A DNA stretch of 64,000 bases from positions 1,565,001-1,629,000 of the forward strand of contig NC_016047.1 in the NCBI RefSeq assembly GCF_000227465.1, read 5' to 3'. Positions 44,491 through 53,377 of this stretch are shown here, in pieces; the first letter of the stretch is position 1, and each line of letters begins with the position of its first letter. Below the pieces are notes generated by a model, which had not been told where the DNA came from, ran no database searches, and saw only the letters and a list, made by a program, of their open reading frames with translations. The translations under genes and the position numbers were made by a program. This DNA is from Bacillus spizizenii TU-B-10. Lineage in GTDB: Bacteria > Bacillota > Bacilli > Bacillales > Bacillaceae.

Positions 44491-45680
44491 GCCTGTTAGA
44501 AAACATCAGAATGGCTCTAAGCTCTGTCCTTGCCCATAAAATGCGTTCGATTTTAACGATGCTCGGCATTATCATCGGTGTAGGCTCTGTCATTGTTGTC
44601 GTTGCGGTAGGACAGGGCGGCGAGCAAATGCTGAAGCAGTCGATCAGCGGCCCGGGAAATACCGTGGAGCTGTACTATATGCCAAGCGATGAGGAGCTTG
44701 CAAGCAATCCGAACGCCTTAGCAGAATCTACTTTTACAGAAAACGATATTAAAGGTTTAAAAGAGATAGAGGGCATCAAACAAGTCGTTGCCTCGACTTC
44801 TGAAAGTATGACAGCACGTTATCATGAGGAAGAAACCGATGTTACGATTAACGGCATAAACGATGGATACATGAATGCTAATTCTTTAGAAATCGATAGC
44901 GGCCGAACCTTTAATGACAATGATTTTCTCGCGGGGAAAAGAGCCGGAGTCATCTCTCAAAAGATGGCTGAAGAGCTGTTTAATAAAACCTCCCCTCTCG
45001 GTGAAGTAGTCTGGATCAACGGACAGCCTGTTGAAATTATCGGCGTGCTGAAAAAAGAAACAGGCTTGCTTTCTTTCGGTTTAAGTGAAATGTATGTGCC
45101 ATTTAATATGATGAAATCCTCTTTTGGCACAAGTGATTTCAGTAATGTATCATTGCAAGTTGAATCAGCAGATGACATAAAATCAGCTGGAAAAGAAGCG
45201 GCACAGCTGGTAAATGACAATCATGGCACAGAGGATTCGTATCAAGTGATGAACATGGAAGAGATTGCTGCCGGGATTGGCAAAGTAACGGCGATTATGA
45301 CGACGATTATCGGCTCAATTGCAGGGATCTCTCTTTTGGTGGGCGGAATCGGTGTCATGAATATTATGCTCGTATCAGTCACAGAACGGACGCGAGAAAT
45401 CGGAATCAGAAAATCACTCGGTGCGACGAGGGGGCAGATTCTGACTCAGTTTTTAATTGAATCAGTCGTATTGACGCTTATCGGCGGACTGATTGGGATT
45501 GGAATCGGATACGGAGGGGCCGCGCTTGTTTCTGCCATTGCGGGCTGGCCGTCACTCATATCCTGGCAGGTTGTATGCGGGGGCGTGCTGTTCAGTATGC
45601 TCATTGGTGTTATTTTCGGCATGCTTCCTGCAAATAAAGCCGCAAAGCTTGATCCGATTGAAGCGCTGCGTTATGAGTAA
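44487..45680 (+). CDS. yknZ: MacB-type ABC permease YknZ
   Basis: YknZ (397 residues) is an FtsX/MacB-type permease. One membrane helix is near residues 18-40, a large extracytoplasmic domain follows (about 45-270), and three helices lie at the C-terminus, with the conserved GGIGVMNIMLVSVTERTREIGIRKSLGA segment split around the second helix. It forms the membrane core of YknXYZ. A perfect hairpin terminator follows the stop. Confidence 0.94.
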   Translation: MSLLENIRMALSSVLAHKMRSILTMLGIIIGVGSVIVVVAVGQGGEQMLKQSISGPGNTVELYYMPSDEELASNPNALAESTFTENDIKGLKEIEGIKQVVASTSESMTARYHEEETDVTINGINDGYMNANSLEIDSGRTFNDNDFLAGKRAGVISQKMAEELFNKTSPLGEVVWINGQPVEIIGVLKKETGLLSFGLSEMYVPFNMMKSSFGTSDFSNVSLQVESADDIKSAGKEAAQLVNDNHGTEDSYQVMNMEEIAAGIGKVTAIMTTIIGSIAGISLLVGGIGVMNIMLVSVTERTREIGIRKSLGATRGQILTQFLIESVVLTLIGGLIGIGIGYGGAALVSAIAGWPSLISWQVVCGGVLFSMLIGVIFGMLPANKAAKLDPIEALRYE

Positions 45681-45708
45681 CCTCATGCAACATGCATGAG
45701 GTTTTTTT
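45681..45708 (+). terminator. Terminator of yknWXYZ
   Basis: The perfect arms ACCTCATGCA and TGCATGAGGT are followed by seven T residues. Confidence 0.93.
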
Positions 45709-45921
45709 ATGTTTAATGGTTTCTACTATGAATATAAAAGACTTTTTTCATTAAAATAAGAAGAAAATGTCGTACAATTGTCCTTATTTTTGTCGAATTT
45801 ACAGTTTACAAACCCTATAGACATACGTTAATATGGAGAAACGTGAAAGATTTTGATAGTTATTGAATGAATTTGAATGATTTTAGTTGCCTAAATTGAA
45901 AAGAGCGTTTACAATGAAATT

Positions 45922-45945
45922 GTATTCAAAATGAATACGTTTTCA
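45922..45945. promoter_or_regulatory. Candidate FruR operator overlapping a cre-like site
   Basis: GTATTC-aaaat-GAATAC (45922-45938) is a perfect inverted repeat overlapping TGAATACGTTTTCA (45932-45945), which matches the CcpA cre consensus at all but one position. Both sit just before the fruR ribosome site. Roles as FruR operator and catabolite-repression site are inferred. Two TTGAATGA direct repeats lie further up (45863 and 45873). Confidence 0.5.
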
Positions 45946-45959
45946 TTAGGAGGTGAAGC

Positions 45960-46715
45960 ATGTTAACTCCTGAACGGCATCAATTGATTATTGATCAAAT
46001 AGAAAAGTATGATGTGGTAAAAATTCAAGAGCTCATAAATCTGACAAATGCTTCTGAATCAACAATCAGAAGAGATTTATCGACACTTGAAGAACGCGGT
46101 TTTTTAAAGCGTGTTCATGGGGGAGCGGCCAAGCTTTCCGATATCAGACTTGAACCCGATATGCTTGAAAAATCATCCAAAAACCTTCACGACAAATTGA
46201 AGATTGCTGAAAAAGCTGCTTCACTTTTAGAAGAAGGGGACTGCATTTACCTTGATGCAGGCACGACGACTTTGCACATGATTGATTTTATGGATAAAAG
46301 CAAAGATATTGTCGTTGTCACAAACGGGGTGATGCATATCGAAGCATTAATAAGGAAAGAAATTTCTTTTTATCTGCTTGGAGGATACGTAAAGCACAGA
46401 ACGGGCGCGGTTATTGGAGGCGCTTCACTGATTGCCATGGATCAGTACAGATTCGACAAGAGCTTTCTGGGGACAAACGGTGTGCATACAGAGGCTGGCT
46501 TCACAACGCCGGACCCTGATGAGGCCCTTTTAAAACAGAAAGCTGTCAAACAGGCAAAACACGCTTACGTCTTAGCAGACCCTTCGAAATTCGGAGAAAT
46601 TTCATTTTCGGCATTCGCCGGAATAGGCGACGCAACAATCATTACGACTGACGCTGAAGAGCTTACATTCGATAATTACCAAGAAAAAACTGTCGTAAAG
46701 GTAGTGAAACCATGA
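45960..46715 (+). CDS. fruR: DeoR-family fructose operon repressor FruR
   Basis: FruR (251 residues) represses its own fruRKA operon and is expected to be released by fructose 1-phosphate. The N-terminal helix-turn-helix (LTNASESTIRRDLSTLEERG) and the DeoR effector domain with DAGTTTLHM are intact. AGGAGGTGA precedes the ATG. It overlaps fruK by four bases (ATGA). A palindrome and a cre-like element lie immediately upstream. Confidence 0.95.
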   Translation: MLTPERHQLIIDQIEKYDVVKIQELINLTNASESTIRRDLSTLEERGFLKRVHGGAAKLSDIRLEPDMLEKSSKNLHDKLKIAEKAASLLEEGDCIYLDAGTTTLHMIDFMDKSKDIVVVTNGVMHIEALIRKEISFYLLGGYVKHRTGAVIGGASLIAMDQYRFDKSFLGTNGVHTEAGFTTPDPDEALLKQKAVKQAKHAYVLADPSKFGEISFSAFAGIGDATIITTDAEELTFDNYQEKTVVKVVKP

Positions 46716-47623
46716 TTTACACTGTAACACTTAATCCATCTGTCGATTATATTGTTCACGTTGAAGATTTTACTGTAGGAGGCCTGAACCGTTCCGTATA
46801 CGATACAAAGTATCCAGGGGGCAAAGGCATCAACGTATCGAGACTGCTGAAAAGACACCATGTACCGTCTAAAGCGCTCGGATTCGTCGGCGGATTTACC
46901 GGAGAATATATCAAAACATTTTTGCGGGAAGAGAACCTGGAAACAGCTTTTTCTGAAGTAAAAGGAGATACCCGTATCAATGTAAAGCTGAAAACTGGTG
47001 ATGAAACTGAAATTAACGGGCAGGGACCGACAATTTCGGGTGAAGATTTCAAAGCCTTTTTAGAACAGTTCCAATCTCTGCAAGAGGGAGATATCGTCGT
47101 CCTTGCGGGAAGCATTCCATCTTCACTGCCTCACGATACTTATGAAAAAATCGCAGAGGCCTGCAAACAGCAGAACGCACGAGTTGTTCTGGATATCTCA
47201 GGCGAGGCGCTTTTGAAAGCGACAGAAATGAAACCGTTTTTGATGAAGCCAAACCATCATGAGCTTGGAGAAATGTTCGGCACGACAATTACATCTGTTG
47301 AAGAAGCCGTTCCTTATGGGAAAAAGCTTGTAGAACAAGGTGCTGAACATGTAATCGTATCCATGGCAGGAGACGGAGCGCTTCTGTTTACGAACGAAGG
47401 TGTTTATTTTGCTAACGTGCCAAAGGGGAAATTGGTAAACTCAGTCGGAGCGGGAGATTCCGTCGTTGCAGGGTTCCTTGCCGGTATTTCCAAACAGCTG
47501 CCGCTTGAAGAAGCATTCCGCTTAGGAGTGACATCAGGCAGCGCTACCGCGTTCTCCGAAGAACTTGGAACAGAAGAATTTGTCCAGCAGCTTCTTCCTG
47601 AAGTTAAGGTCACACGTCTATAG
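46712..47623 (+). CDS. fruK: 1-Phosphofructokinase FruK
   Basis: FruK (303 residues) phosphorylates fructose 1-phosphate, the product of FruA, to fructose 1,6-bisphosphate. It is a PfkB/ribokinase-family enzyme with the N-terminal GGKGINVSRLL signature and the C-terminal anion-hole motif NSVGAGDSVVAGF containing the catalytic Asp. It overlaps fruR by four bases and is followed 14 bases later by fruA. Confidence 0.97.
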   Translation: MIYTVTLNPSVDYIVHVEDFTVGGLNRSVYDTKYPGGKGINVSRLLKRHHVPSKALGFVGGFTGEYIKTFLREENLETAFSEVKGDTRINVKLKTGDETEINGQGPTISGEDFKAFLEQFQSLQEGDIVVLAGSIPSSLPHDTYEKIAEACKQQNARVVLDISGEALLKATEMKPFLMKPNHHELGEMFGTTITSVEEAVPYGKKLVEQGAEHVIVSMAGDGALLFTNEGVYFANVPKGKLVNSVGAGDSVVAGFLAGISKQLPLEEAFRLGVTSGSATAFSEELGTEEFVQQLLPEVKVTRL

Positions 47624-47637
47624 AGGAGGAAACAAAA

Positions 47638-49542
47638 GTGAAAATAACTGAGCTTTTAACGAAGCATACGATAAAGCTTAATATTGAGAGCAAAGAAAAA
47701 GAAAATGTTATTGACGAAATGGTCACTGTTCTTGATAAGGCTGGAAAGTTAAATGACCGACAAGCCTACAAAGAAGCCATTTTAAATCGTGAGAGCCAAA
47801 GCTCAACGGGTATCGGTGAAGGAATCGCTATCCCGCATGCGAAAACGGCAAGCGTTATCAACCCGGCGATCGCGTTCGGACGTTCAAAAGACGGTGTCGA
47901 TTATGAATCATTAGACGGCCAGCCGGCTCACCTGGTGTTCATGATTGCGGCGACTGAAGGCGCGAACAACACTCACCTTGAAGCATTGTCAAGACTTTCA
48001 ACGCTGTTAATGCGTGAAGAAATCCGCAAGCAGCTCCTTGAAGCTGAGTCTGAAGATGCCATCATCGACATCATTAACCAGCACGATAAAGATGATGACG
48101 AAGAGGAAGAGGAAGAAGAAGCGGCACCAGCACCTGCCGGAAAAGGAAAAATCCTAGCGGTGACTGCATGTCCGACAGGTATTGCACACACATTCATGGC
48201 TGCGGATGCCCTTAAAGAAAAAGCGAAAGAGCTTGGTGTGGACATTAAGGTCGAAACAAACGGTTCAAGCGGTATTAAACACAAGCTGACTGCCCAAGAA
48301 ATTGAAGATGCACCTGCAATCATTGTCGCAGCGGACAAGCAGGTTGAAATGGAGCGCTTTAAAGGCAAGCGCGTGCTTCAAGTACCTGTTACAGCAGGTA
48401 TCAGACGCCCGCAAGAGCTTATCGAAAAAGCGATGAATCAAGATGCGCCGATTTATCAAGGCAGCGGCGGTTCTTCAGCTTCAAACGATGAAGATGGTGC
48501 GAGTGGAAAATCTGGCGGCGGCATCGGAAGTGCGTTTTATAAACATCTGATGAGCGGTGTCAGCAACATGCTTCCGTTCGTAGTCGGCGGCGGTATCCTC
48601 GTTGCGATTTCATTCTTCTGGGGAATTAATTCTTCCAATCCGGATGATCCTACTTACAACACGTTTGCTGCAGCTCTTAAGTTTATCGGCGGTGACAATG
48701 CATTAGGATTAATTGTGGCTGTTCTTGCCGGATTCATCGCAATGAGTATTGCAGACCGTCCTGGTTTTGCGCCTGGTATGGTCGGCGGATTTATGGCTAC
48801 TCAAGCAAATGCTGGATTCTTAGGCGGATTAATTGCCGGATTCCTGGCTGGTTATATCGTTGTTCTTTTGAAAAAAGCATTCGTCTTTATTCCGCAGTCA
48901 CTTGACGGACTGAAACCTGTATTAATTTATCCGCTGCTTGGTATTTTCTTAACTGGTATTATCATGCGTTTCGTTGTGAATACACCGGTAGCAGCATTTA
49001 TGGATTTCTTAACAAACTGGCTTGAAAGCCTTGGTACTGGCAACCTTGTATTAATGGGTATTATCTTAGGCGGTATGATGGCGATCGATATGGGCGGTCC
49101 GCTTAATAAAGCAGCCTTTACGTTCGGTATCGCGATGATCGATGCAGGCAACTATGCGCCTCATGCAGCGATTATGGCCGGCGGTATGGTTCCTCCGCTT
49201 GGTATCGCACTTGCAACAACAATTTTCCGAAACAAGTTCTCTCAGCGTGACCGTGAAGCAGGTATTACATGCTACTTCATGGGTGCTGCATTCGTAACAG
49301 AGGGAGCGATCCCGTTTGCTGCGGCTGATCCACTTCGCGTCATCCCAGCTGCTGTCGTTGGTGCAGCTGTTGCCGGCGGATTAACTGAATTCTTCCGTGT
49401 AACGCTTCCGGCACCTCACGGAGGAGTGTTCGTAGCCTTTATTACAAACCATCCGTTGCTTTACCTATTAAGTATCGTGATCGGTGCTGTCGTGATGGCA
49501 ATTATCCTCGGCGTCGTTAAAAAACCTGTAACAGAGAAATAA
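47638..49542 (+). CDS. fruA: PTS fructose transporter EIIABC FruA
   Basis: FruA (634 residues) imports fructose as fructose 1-phosphate. It contains, in order, a IIA domain with phospho-His67 (GIAIPHAKTA), an acidic Glu-rich and Ala/Pro linker (around 152-168), and a IIB domain with phospho-Cys178 (VTACPTGIAHTFM). A IIC membrane domain (about 295-630) completes the protein. The start is GTG at 47638 after AGAGGAGG. Phosphate comes from HPr, encoded at 1.1 kb in this window. A strong terminator follows. Confidence 0.97.
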   Translation: MKITELLTKHTIKLNIESKEKENVIDEMVTVLDKAGKLNDRQAYKEAILNRESQSSTGIGEGIAIPHAKTASVINPAIAFGRSKDGVDYESLDGQPAHLVFMIAATEGANNTHLEALSRLSTLLMREEIRKQLLEAESEDAIIDIINQHDKDDDEEEEEEEAAPAPAGKGKILAVTACPTGIAHTFMAADALKEKAKELGVDIKVETNGSSGIKHKLTAQEIEDAPAIIVAADKQVEMERFKGKRVLQVPVTAGIRRPQELIEKAMNQDAPIYQGSGGSSASNDEDGASGKSGGGIGSAFYKHLMSGVSNMLPFVVGGGILVAISFFWGINSSNPDDPTYNTFAAALKFIGGDNALGLIVAVLAGFIAMSIADRPGFAPGMVGGFMATQANAGFLGGLIAGFLAGYIVVLLKKAFVFIPQSLDGLKPVLIYPLLGIFLTGIIMRFVVNTPVAAFMDFLTNWLESLGTGNLVLMGIILGGMMAIDMGGPLNKAAFTFGIAMIDAGNYAPHAAIMAGGMVPPLGIALATTIFRNKFSQRDREAGITCYFMGAAFVTEGAIPFAAADPLRVIPAAVVGAAVAGGLTEFFRVTLPAPHGGVFVAFITNHPLLYLLSIVIGAVVMAIILGVVKKPVTEK

Positions 49543-49544
49543 GA

Positions 49545-49580
49545 AAAAAAGCGTCCTGATTCAAAAGGACGCTTTTTCTT
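49545..49580 (+). terminator. Terminator of fruRKA
   Basis: The arms AAAAAGCGTCCT and AGGACGCTTTTT are followed by a T-rich tail. Confidence 0.92.
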
Positions 49581-49685
49581 TATCCTGCTCGCTGGAGCGC
49601 GGTTAAGTTATGTATTTTATTATCTTTTATGATAAAGTAAAAGAAGGGAAACAACTGACATAGCAATCGTCTAGGAGGAAACACT

Positions 49686-50267
49686 TTGACCGAGGAAAAA
49701 AACACGAAAACTGAAAAAACGGCGAAGAAAAAAACCAATACGTACTTGGAATGGGGAAAAGCGATTGTCATCGCGGTTCTGCTGGCTCTCCTGATCCGTC
49801 ACTTTTTGTTTGAACCCTATTTAGTTGAAGGTTCATCTATGTATCCCACATTACATGATGGAGAAAGGCTGTTTGTGAATAAGACAGTCAACTATATCGG
49901 CGAGCTGAAGCGCGGAGATATCGTCATTATCAACGGTGAGACTTCGAAAATCCATTACGTAAAACGATTGATCGGAAAGCCCGGAGAAACCGTTCAAATG
50001 AAGGATGACACGCTTTATATAAACGGAAAAAAAGTAGCCGAGCCTTACTTGTCTAAAAACAAAAAGGAAGCAGAAAAACTTGGTGTCAGTCTGACAGGCG
50101 ACTTTGGACCGGTTAAGGTTCCGAAAGGCAAATATTTTGTCATGGGAGATAACCGGCTGAATTCAATGGACAGCCGAAACGGGCTGGGACTGATTGCGGA
50201 AGACCGGATTGTCGGCACATCGAAGTTTGTCTTTTTCCCGTTTAACGAAATGCGTCAAACAAAATAA
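49686..50267 (+). CDS. sipT: Type I signal peptidase SipT
   Basis: SipT (193 residues) is one of the two major signal peptidases of B. subtilis. A single membrane anchor spans residues 24-42. The catalytic Ser51 is in EGSSMYPTL and the general-base Lys93 in HYVKRLIGKPGE; the MGDNRLNSMDSRNGLG box is conserved. The start is a TTG at 49686, preceded by AGGAGG at the normal distance. The N-terminal 20 residues are highly charged. The gene is convergent with ykoA across a shared terminator. Confidence 0.97.
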   Translation: MTEEKNTKTEKTAKKKTNTYLEWGKAIVIAVLLALLIRHFLFEPYLVEGSSMYPTLHDGERLFVNKTVNYIGELKRGDIVIINGETSKIHYVKRLIGKPGETVQMKDDTLYINGKKVAEPYLSKNKKEAEKLGVSLTGDFGPVKVPKGKYFVMGDNRLNSMDSRNGLGLIAEDRIVGTSKFVFFPFNEMRQTK

Positions 50268-50304
50268 AAACGCCTTGCTGGCCTTTGGACAGCAGGCGTT
50301 TTTT
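50266..50304. terminator. Bidirectional terminator between sipT and ykoA
   Basis: AAAAACGCC...TTGCTG pairs with CAGCA...GGCGTTTTT, giving T runs on both strands. Confidence 0.88.
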
Positions 50305-50572
50305 AATTTGAAAAAGAAGCGACCAATGCAATGCATAATACAGTAATGAACACTGAACCGATAATGGCCAGTACACTGAAGAAAAGGTGAACCTGTTTGT
50401 TCTCTTTTCCGCGCTTTTCTAAAAGTCGTTTAGAGAAAATGTGCGAAAATATGTAAATTAGGGCTATTCCAATATATAGGCCGATATCTTTGGCGGTAAA
50501 GCCTGTTACGGCAAGGTAAAAACCCGTAAAAAAGATCAATAAACAGTATTCAGTAAGTGTTAAAAGCCTCAA
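50303..50572 (-). CDS. ykoA: Small integral membrane protein YkoA
   Basis: This protein (89 residues) has three hydrophobic segments (about residues 3-20, 29-46 and 64-86) with a short basic loop (KRLLEKRGKENK) between the second and third. The function is unknown. The start is a TTG at 50572, with TGGAGGA six or seven bases upstream on the minus strand. It is convergent with sipT and divergent from ykpA. Confidence 0.82.
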   Translation of the reverse strand: MRLLTLTEYCLLIFFTGFYLAVTGFTAKDIGLYIGIALIYIFSHIFSKRLLEKRGKENKQVHLFFSVLAIIGSVFITVLCIALVASFSN

Positions 50573-50711
50573 CGTGTTCCTCCATGAGAGTGTGTAATTT
50601 TCCAGCCGGATGCATTCTCTCTGTTCAATTGTAACATAGCCGGCCGGTTTGAGTGTATAAGTGTTTTCTCTCTTGTTTTATCAGGGAATCATTTCTCTTG
50701 CCCTGCATTCA

Positions 50712-50720
50712 TGGTATACT
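50712..50720 (+). promoter_or_regulatory. Extended -10 promoter element of ykpA
   Basis: TGGTATACT is an extended -10 (TGn plus TATACT at 50715-50720), 34 bases before the ykpA start. No good -35 is seen. Confidence 0.5.
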
Positions 50721-50753
50721 TTTATTGATGATAGACATGATGGAGGATAATAA

Positions 50754-52373
50754 ATGATTGCTGTAAATAATGTAAGCTTGCGGTTTGCGGATCGCAAGTT
50801 ATTTGAAGATGTTAATATTAAGTTTACCCCAGGCAACTGCTATGGGTTAATTGGTGCAAATGGTGCCGGTAAATCAACGTTTCTGAAAGTGCTCTCAGGC
50901 GAAATCGAGCCTCAGACAGGCGATGTTCATATGAGTCCTGGCGAGCGTCTTGCCATCTTGAAGCAGAACCATTTTGAGTACGAAGAGTATGAAGTGCTGA
51001 AAGTGGTTATTATGGGCCACAAACGCCTGTATGAAGTCATGCAGGAGAAAGACGCCATTTACATGAAGCCTGATTTCTCAGACGAGGATGGAATTCGTGC
51101 TGCTGAGCTCGAAGGTGAATTTGCGGAGCTGAACGGATGGGAAGCGGAAAGTGAAGCTGCGATTCTTTTAAAAGGCCTTGGTATCTCAGAAGACCTTCAT
51201 ACGAAGAAGATGGAAGACCTTGGCGGTTCAGAGAAAGTAAAAGTGCTCTTAGCACAGGCATTATTCGGCAAGCCGGATGTTCTGCTGCTTGATGAACCGA
51301 CGAACCACTTGGACCTTCAGGCGATTCAGTGGCTGGAAGAGTTTCTGATTAACTTCGAAAACACTGTTATTGTCGTATCCCATGACCGTCACTTTTTAAA
51401 TAAAGTGTGTACGCACATTGCTGACCTTGATTTTAACAAGATCCAAATCTATGTCGGAAACTATGATTTCTGGTACGAATCAAGCCAGCTGGCGTTAAAG
51501 CTTTCTCAAGAAGCGAACAAGAAAAAAGAAGAGCAAATTAAACAGCTTCAAGAGTTTGTCGCTAGATTCAGCGCCAATGCGTCTAAATCTAAGCAGGCTA
51601 CATCAAGAAAGAAACTTCTCGAAAAAATTACGCTGGATGATATTAAACCATCTTCCCGCCGCTATCCTTATGTTAACTTTACGCCTGAAAGGGAAATCGG
51701 AAATGATGTTCTTCGGGTGGAAGGCTTAACGAAAACAATCGATGGCGTAAAGGTGCTCGACAATGTCAGCTTTATTATGAATAGAGAAGATAAAATTGCT
51801 TTCACTGGCCGCAACGAATTGGCTGTTACTACGCTGTTTAAAATCATTTCCGGGGAAATGGAAGCTGACAGCGGAACGTTTAAATGGGGCGTTACGACAT
51901 CTCAAGCGTATTTTCCAAAAGACAACAGCGAATATTTCGAAGGCAGTGATCTGAATCTTGTAGACTGGCTTCGCCAATATTCTCCTCATGACCAAAGTGA
52001 GAGCTTTTTACGCGGATTCTTAGGTCGCATGCTGTTCTCCGGAGAAGAAGTCCACAAAAAAGCAAATGTACTATCCGGGGGAGAAAAGGTTCGCTGTATG
52101 CTGTCGAAAGCGATGCTTTCTGGCGCTAATATTTTAATTTTAGATGAGCCGACCAACCATCTAGACTTAGAATCCATTACAGCGCTCAATAACGGCTTAA
52201 TCAGCTTTAAAGGCGCTATGCTGTTCACTTCCCATGACCATCAGTTTGTACAGACAATTGCCAACAGAATTATAGAAATTACACCTAACGGCATCGTCGA
52301 TAAGCAAATGAGCTATGATGAGTTCCTTGAAAATGCTGATGTGCAGAAAAAACTGGCTGAACTATACGCGTAA
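50754..52373 (+). CDS. ykpA: ABC-F family ATPase YkpA
   Basis: YkpA (539 residues) is a soluble ABC-F protein with two nucleotide-binding domains and no membrane helices. Such proteins act on the ribosome; this member's role is not established. Domain 1 has Walker A GANGAGKST and LLLDEPTNHLD, and a Lys-rich linker (about residues 240-290) follows. Domain 2 has LSGGEKVR and LILDEPTNHLD, but its Walker A is degenerate (GRNELAVTT, Val instead of Lys). TGGAGGA precedes the ATG and a terminator follows. Confidence 0.94.
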   Translation: MIAVNNVSLRFADRKLFEDVNIKFTPGNCYGLIGANGAGKSTFLKVLSGEIEPQTGDVHMSPGERLAILKQNHFEYEEYEVLKVVIMGHKRLYEVMQEKDAIYMKPDFSDEDGIRAAELEGEFAELNGWEAESEAAILLKGLGISEDLHTKKMEDLGGSEKVKVLLAQALFGKPDVLLLDEPTNHLDLQAIQWLEEFLINFENTVIVVSHDRHFLNKVCTHIADLDFNKIQIYVGNYDFWYESSQLALKLSQEANKKKEEQIKQLQEFVARFSANASKSKQATSRKKLLEKITLDDIKPSSRRYPYVNFTPEREIGNDVLRVEGLTKTIDGVKVLDNVSFIMNREDKIAFTGRNELAVTTLFKIISGEMEADSGTFKWGVTTSQAYFPKDNSEYFEGSDLNLVDWLRQYSPHDQSESFLRGFLGRMLFSGEEVHKKANVLSGGEKVRCMLSKAMLSGANILILDEPTNHLDLESITALNNGLISFKGAMLFTSHDHQFVQTIANRIIEITPNGIVDKQMSYDEFLENADVQKKLAELYA

Positions 52374-52380
52374 TAAAAGA

Positions 52381-52405
52381 AGCAGAGATTCCTCTGCTTT
52401 TTTTT
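52381..52405 (+). terminator. Terminator after ykpA
   Basis: The hairpin AGCAGAG-attc-CTCTGCT is followed by eight T residues. Confidence 0.88.
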
Positions 52406-52434
52406 GATACATAGAGTTGAAAGGAGATCACAGC

Positions 52435-53346
52435 ATGAAATGTTTAGTTGTCGGAGCAGGAGGAGTAGGCGGATATATTGGCGGTCGGCTTGCAGAGAAA
52501 GGCAATGATGTAACATTTCTCGTACGCCATAATAGAGCTGAGCAGTTAAAAGAAACCGGGCTTGTCATCCATAGTGAAAAGGGGGATGTATCATTTCAGC
52601 CCGCATTAATCAGTGCCGGAGAAACCGGGCATTTTGACATCGTTATCATTGCTTCTAAAGCATATTCACTTGGTCAGGTGATAGACGATGTCAAATCGTT
52701 TGTCGATCGCGAATCTGTCATTATCCCTTTCTTAAATGGGTACCGCCACTACGAGCAGCTGTTTACGGCATTTTCAAAAGAACAGGTGCTGGGCGGCTTG
52801 TGTTTTATAGAAAGTGCTCTAGACAATAAGGGAGAAATTCATCATACGAGTGCATCGCATCGTTTTGTATTCGGAGAGTGGAACGGTGAGCGTACGGAAC
52901 GAATAACAGCGCTTGAAGAGGCATTTTCAGGCGTGAATGCAGAAGTCATTATCAGCGGGCATATCGAGAAGGACATTTGGAAAAAGTATCTGTTTATTGC
53001 GGCGCAAGCGGGGATCACAACGTTATTTCAAAGACCGCTTGGCCCGATCCTTGAGACAGAAGGCGGACGTCACACGGTCCAAACCCTTATTGCGGAAATT
53101 GGCGCTATTCTGCGAAAAGAAGGCGTTCCTGCAGATCCGGATCTTGAAGAAGAGAGCTTCCGTACGATGACAAGCATGTCTTATCATATGAAATCATCCA
53201 TGCTTCGTGATATGGAAAACGGACAAACGACTGAAGGCGACCACCTGCACGGCTTTTTGCTTGAAAAAGCAAAGCGTTTATCTCTTGCAGCACCTATATT
53301 AGAAACGGTTTATGCCAATCTGCAAATGTATGAAGCAGAAAAATAA
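52435..53346 (+). CDS. ykpB: Ketopantoate reductase family protein YkpB
   Basis: This NADP-dependent oxidoreductase (303 residues) belongs to the ApbA/PanE family, whose best-known member makes pantoate. The Rossmann motif VVGAGGVGGYIGGRLAEKG starts at residue 4. The IASKAYSL and FLNGYRHYEQL segments and a helical C-terminal domain with SSMLRDMENGQTTEGDHL fit the family. Whether it makes pantoate here is unknown. The start at 52435 follows AAAGGAG; an in-frame TTG (52417) precedes that site. A terminator shared with ampS follows. Confidence 0.9.
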   Translation: MKCLVVGAGGVGGYIGGRLAEKGNDVTFLVRHNRAEQLKETGLVIHSEKGDVSFQPALISAGETGHFDIVIIASKAYSLGQVIDDVKSFVDRESVIIPFLNGYRHYEQLFTAFSKEQVLGGLCFIESALDNKGEIHHTSASHRFVFGEWNGERTERITALEEAFSGVNAEVIISGHIEKDIWKKYLFIAAQAGITTLFQRPLGPILETEGGRHTVQTLIAEIGAILRKEGVPADPDLEEESFRTMTSMSYHMKSSMLRDMENGQTTEGDHLHGFLLEKAKRLSLAAPILETVYANLQMYEAEK

Positions 53347-53374
53347 AAAGGAGGCGAAAAGCCTCCTTTTGTTT
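53346..53374. terminator. Bidirectional terminator between ykpB and ampS
   Basis: The perfect arms AAAAGGAGGC and GCCTCCTTTT with a short loop lie between the convergent genes. Confidence 0.9.
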
Positions 53375-53377
53375 TAT

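Noticed and set aside
47973..48368. Minus-strand frame of 131 codons inside fruA
   Set aside because: It is the mirror of a conserved PTS coding frame, is Ser-rich shadow text, and has no ribosome site.
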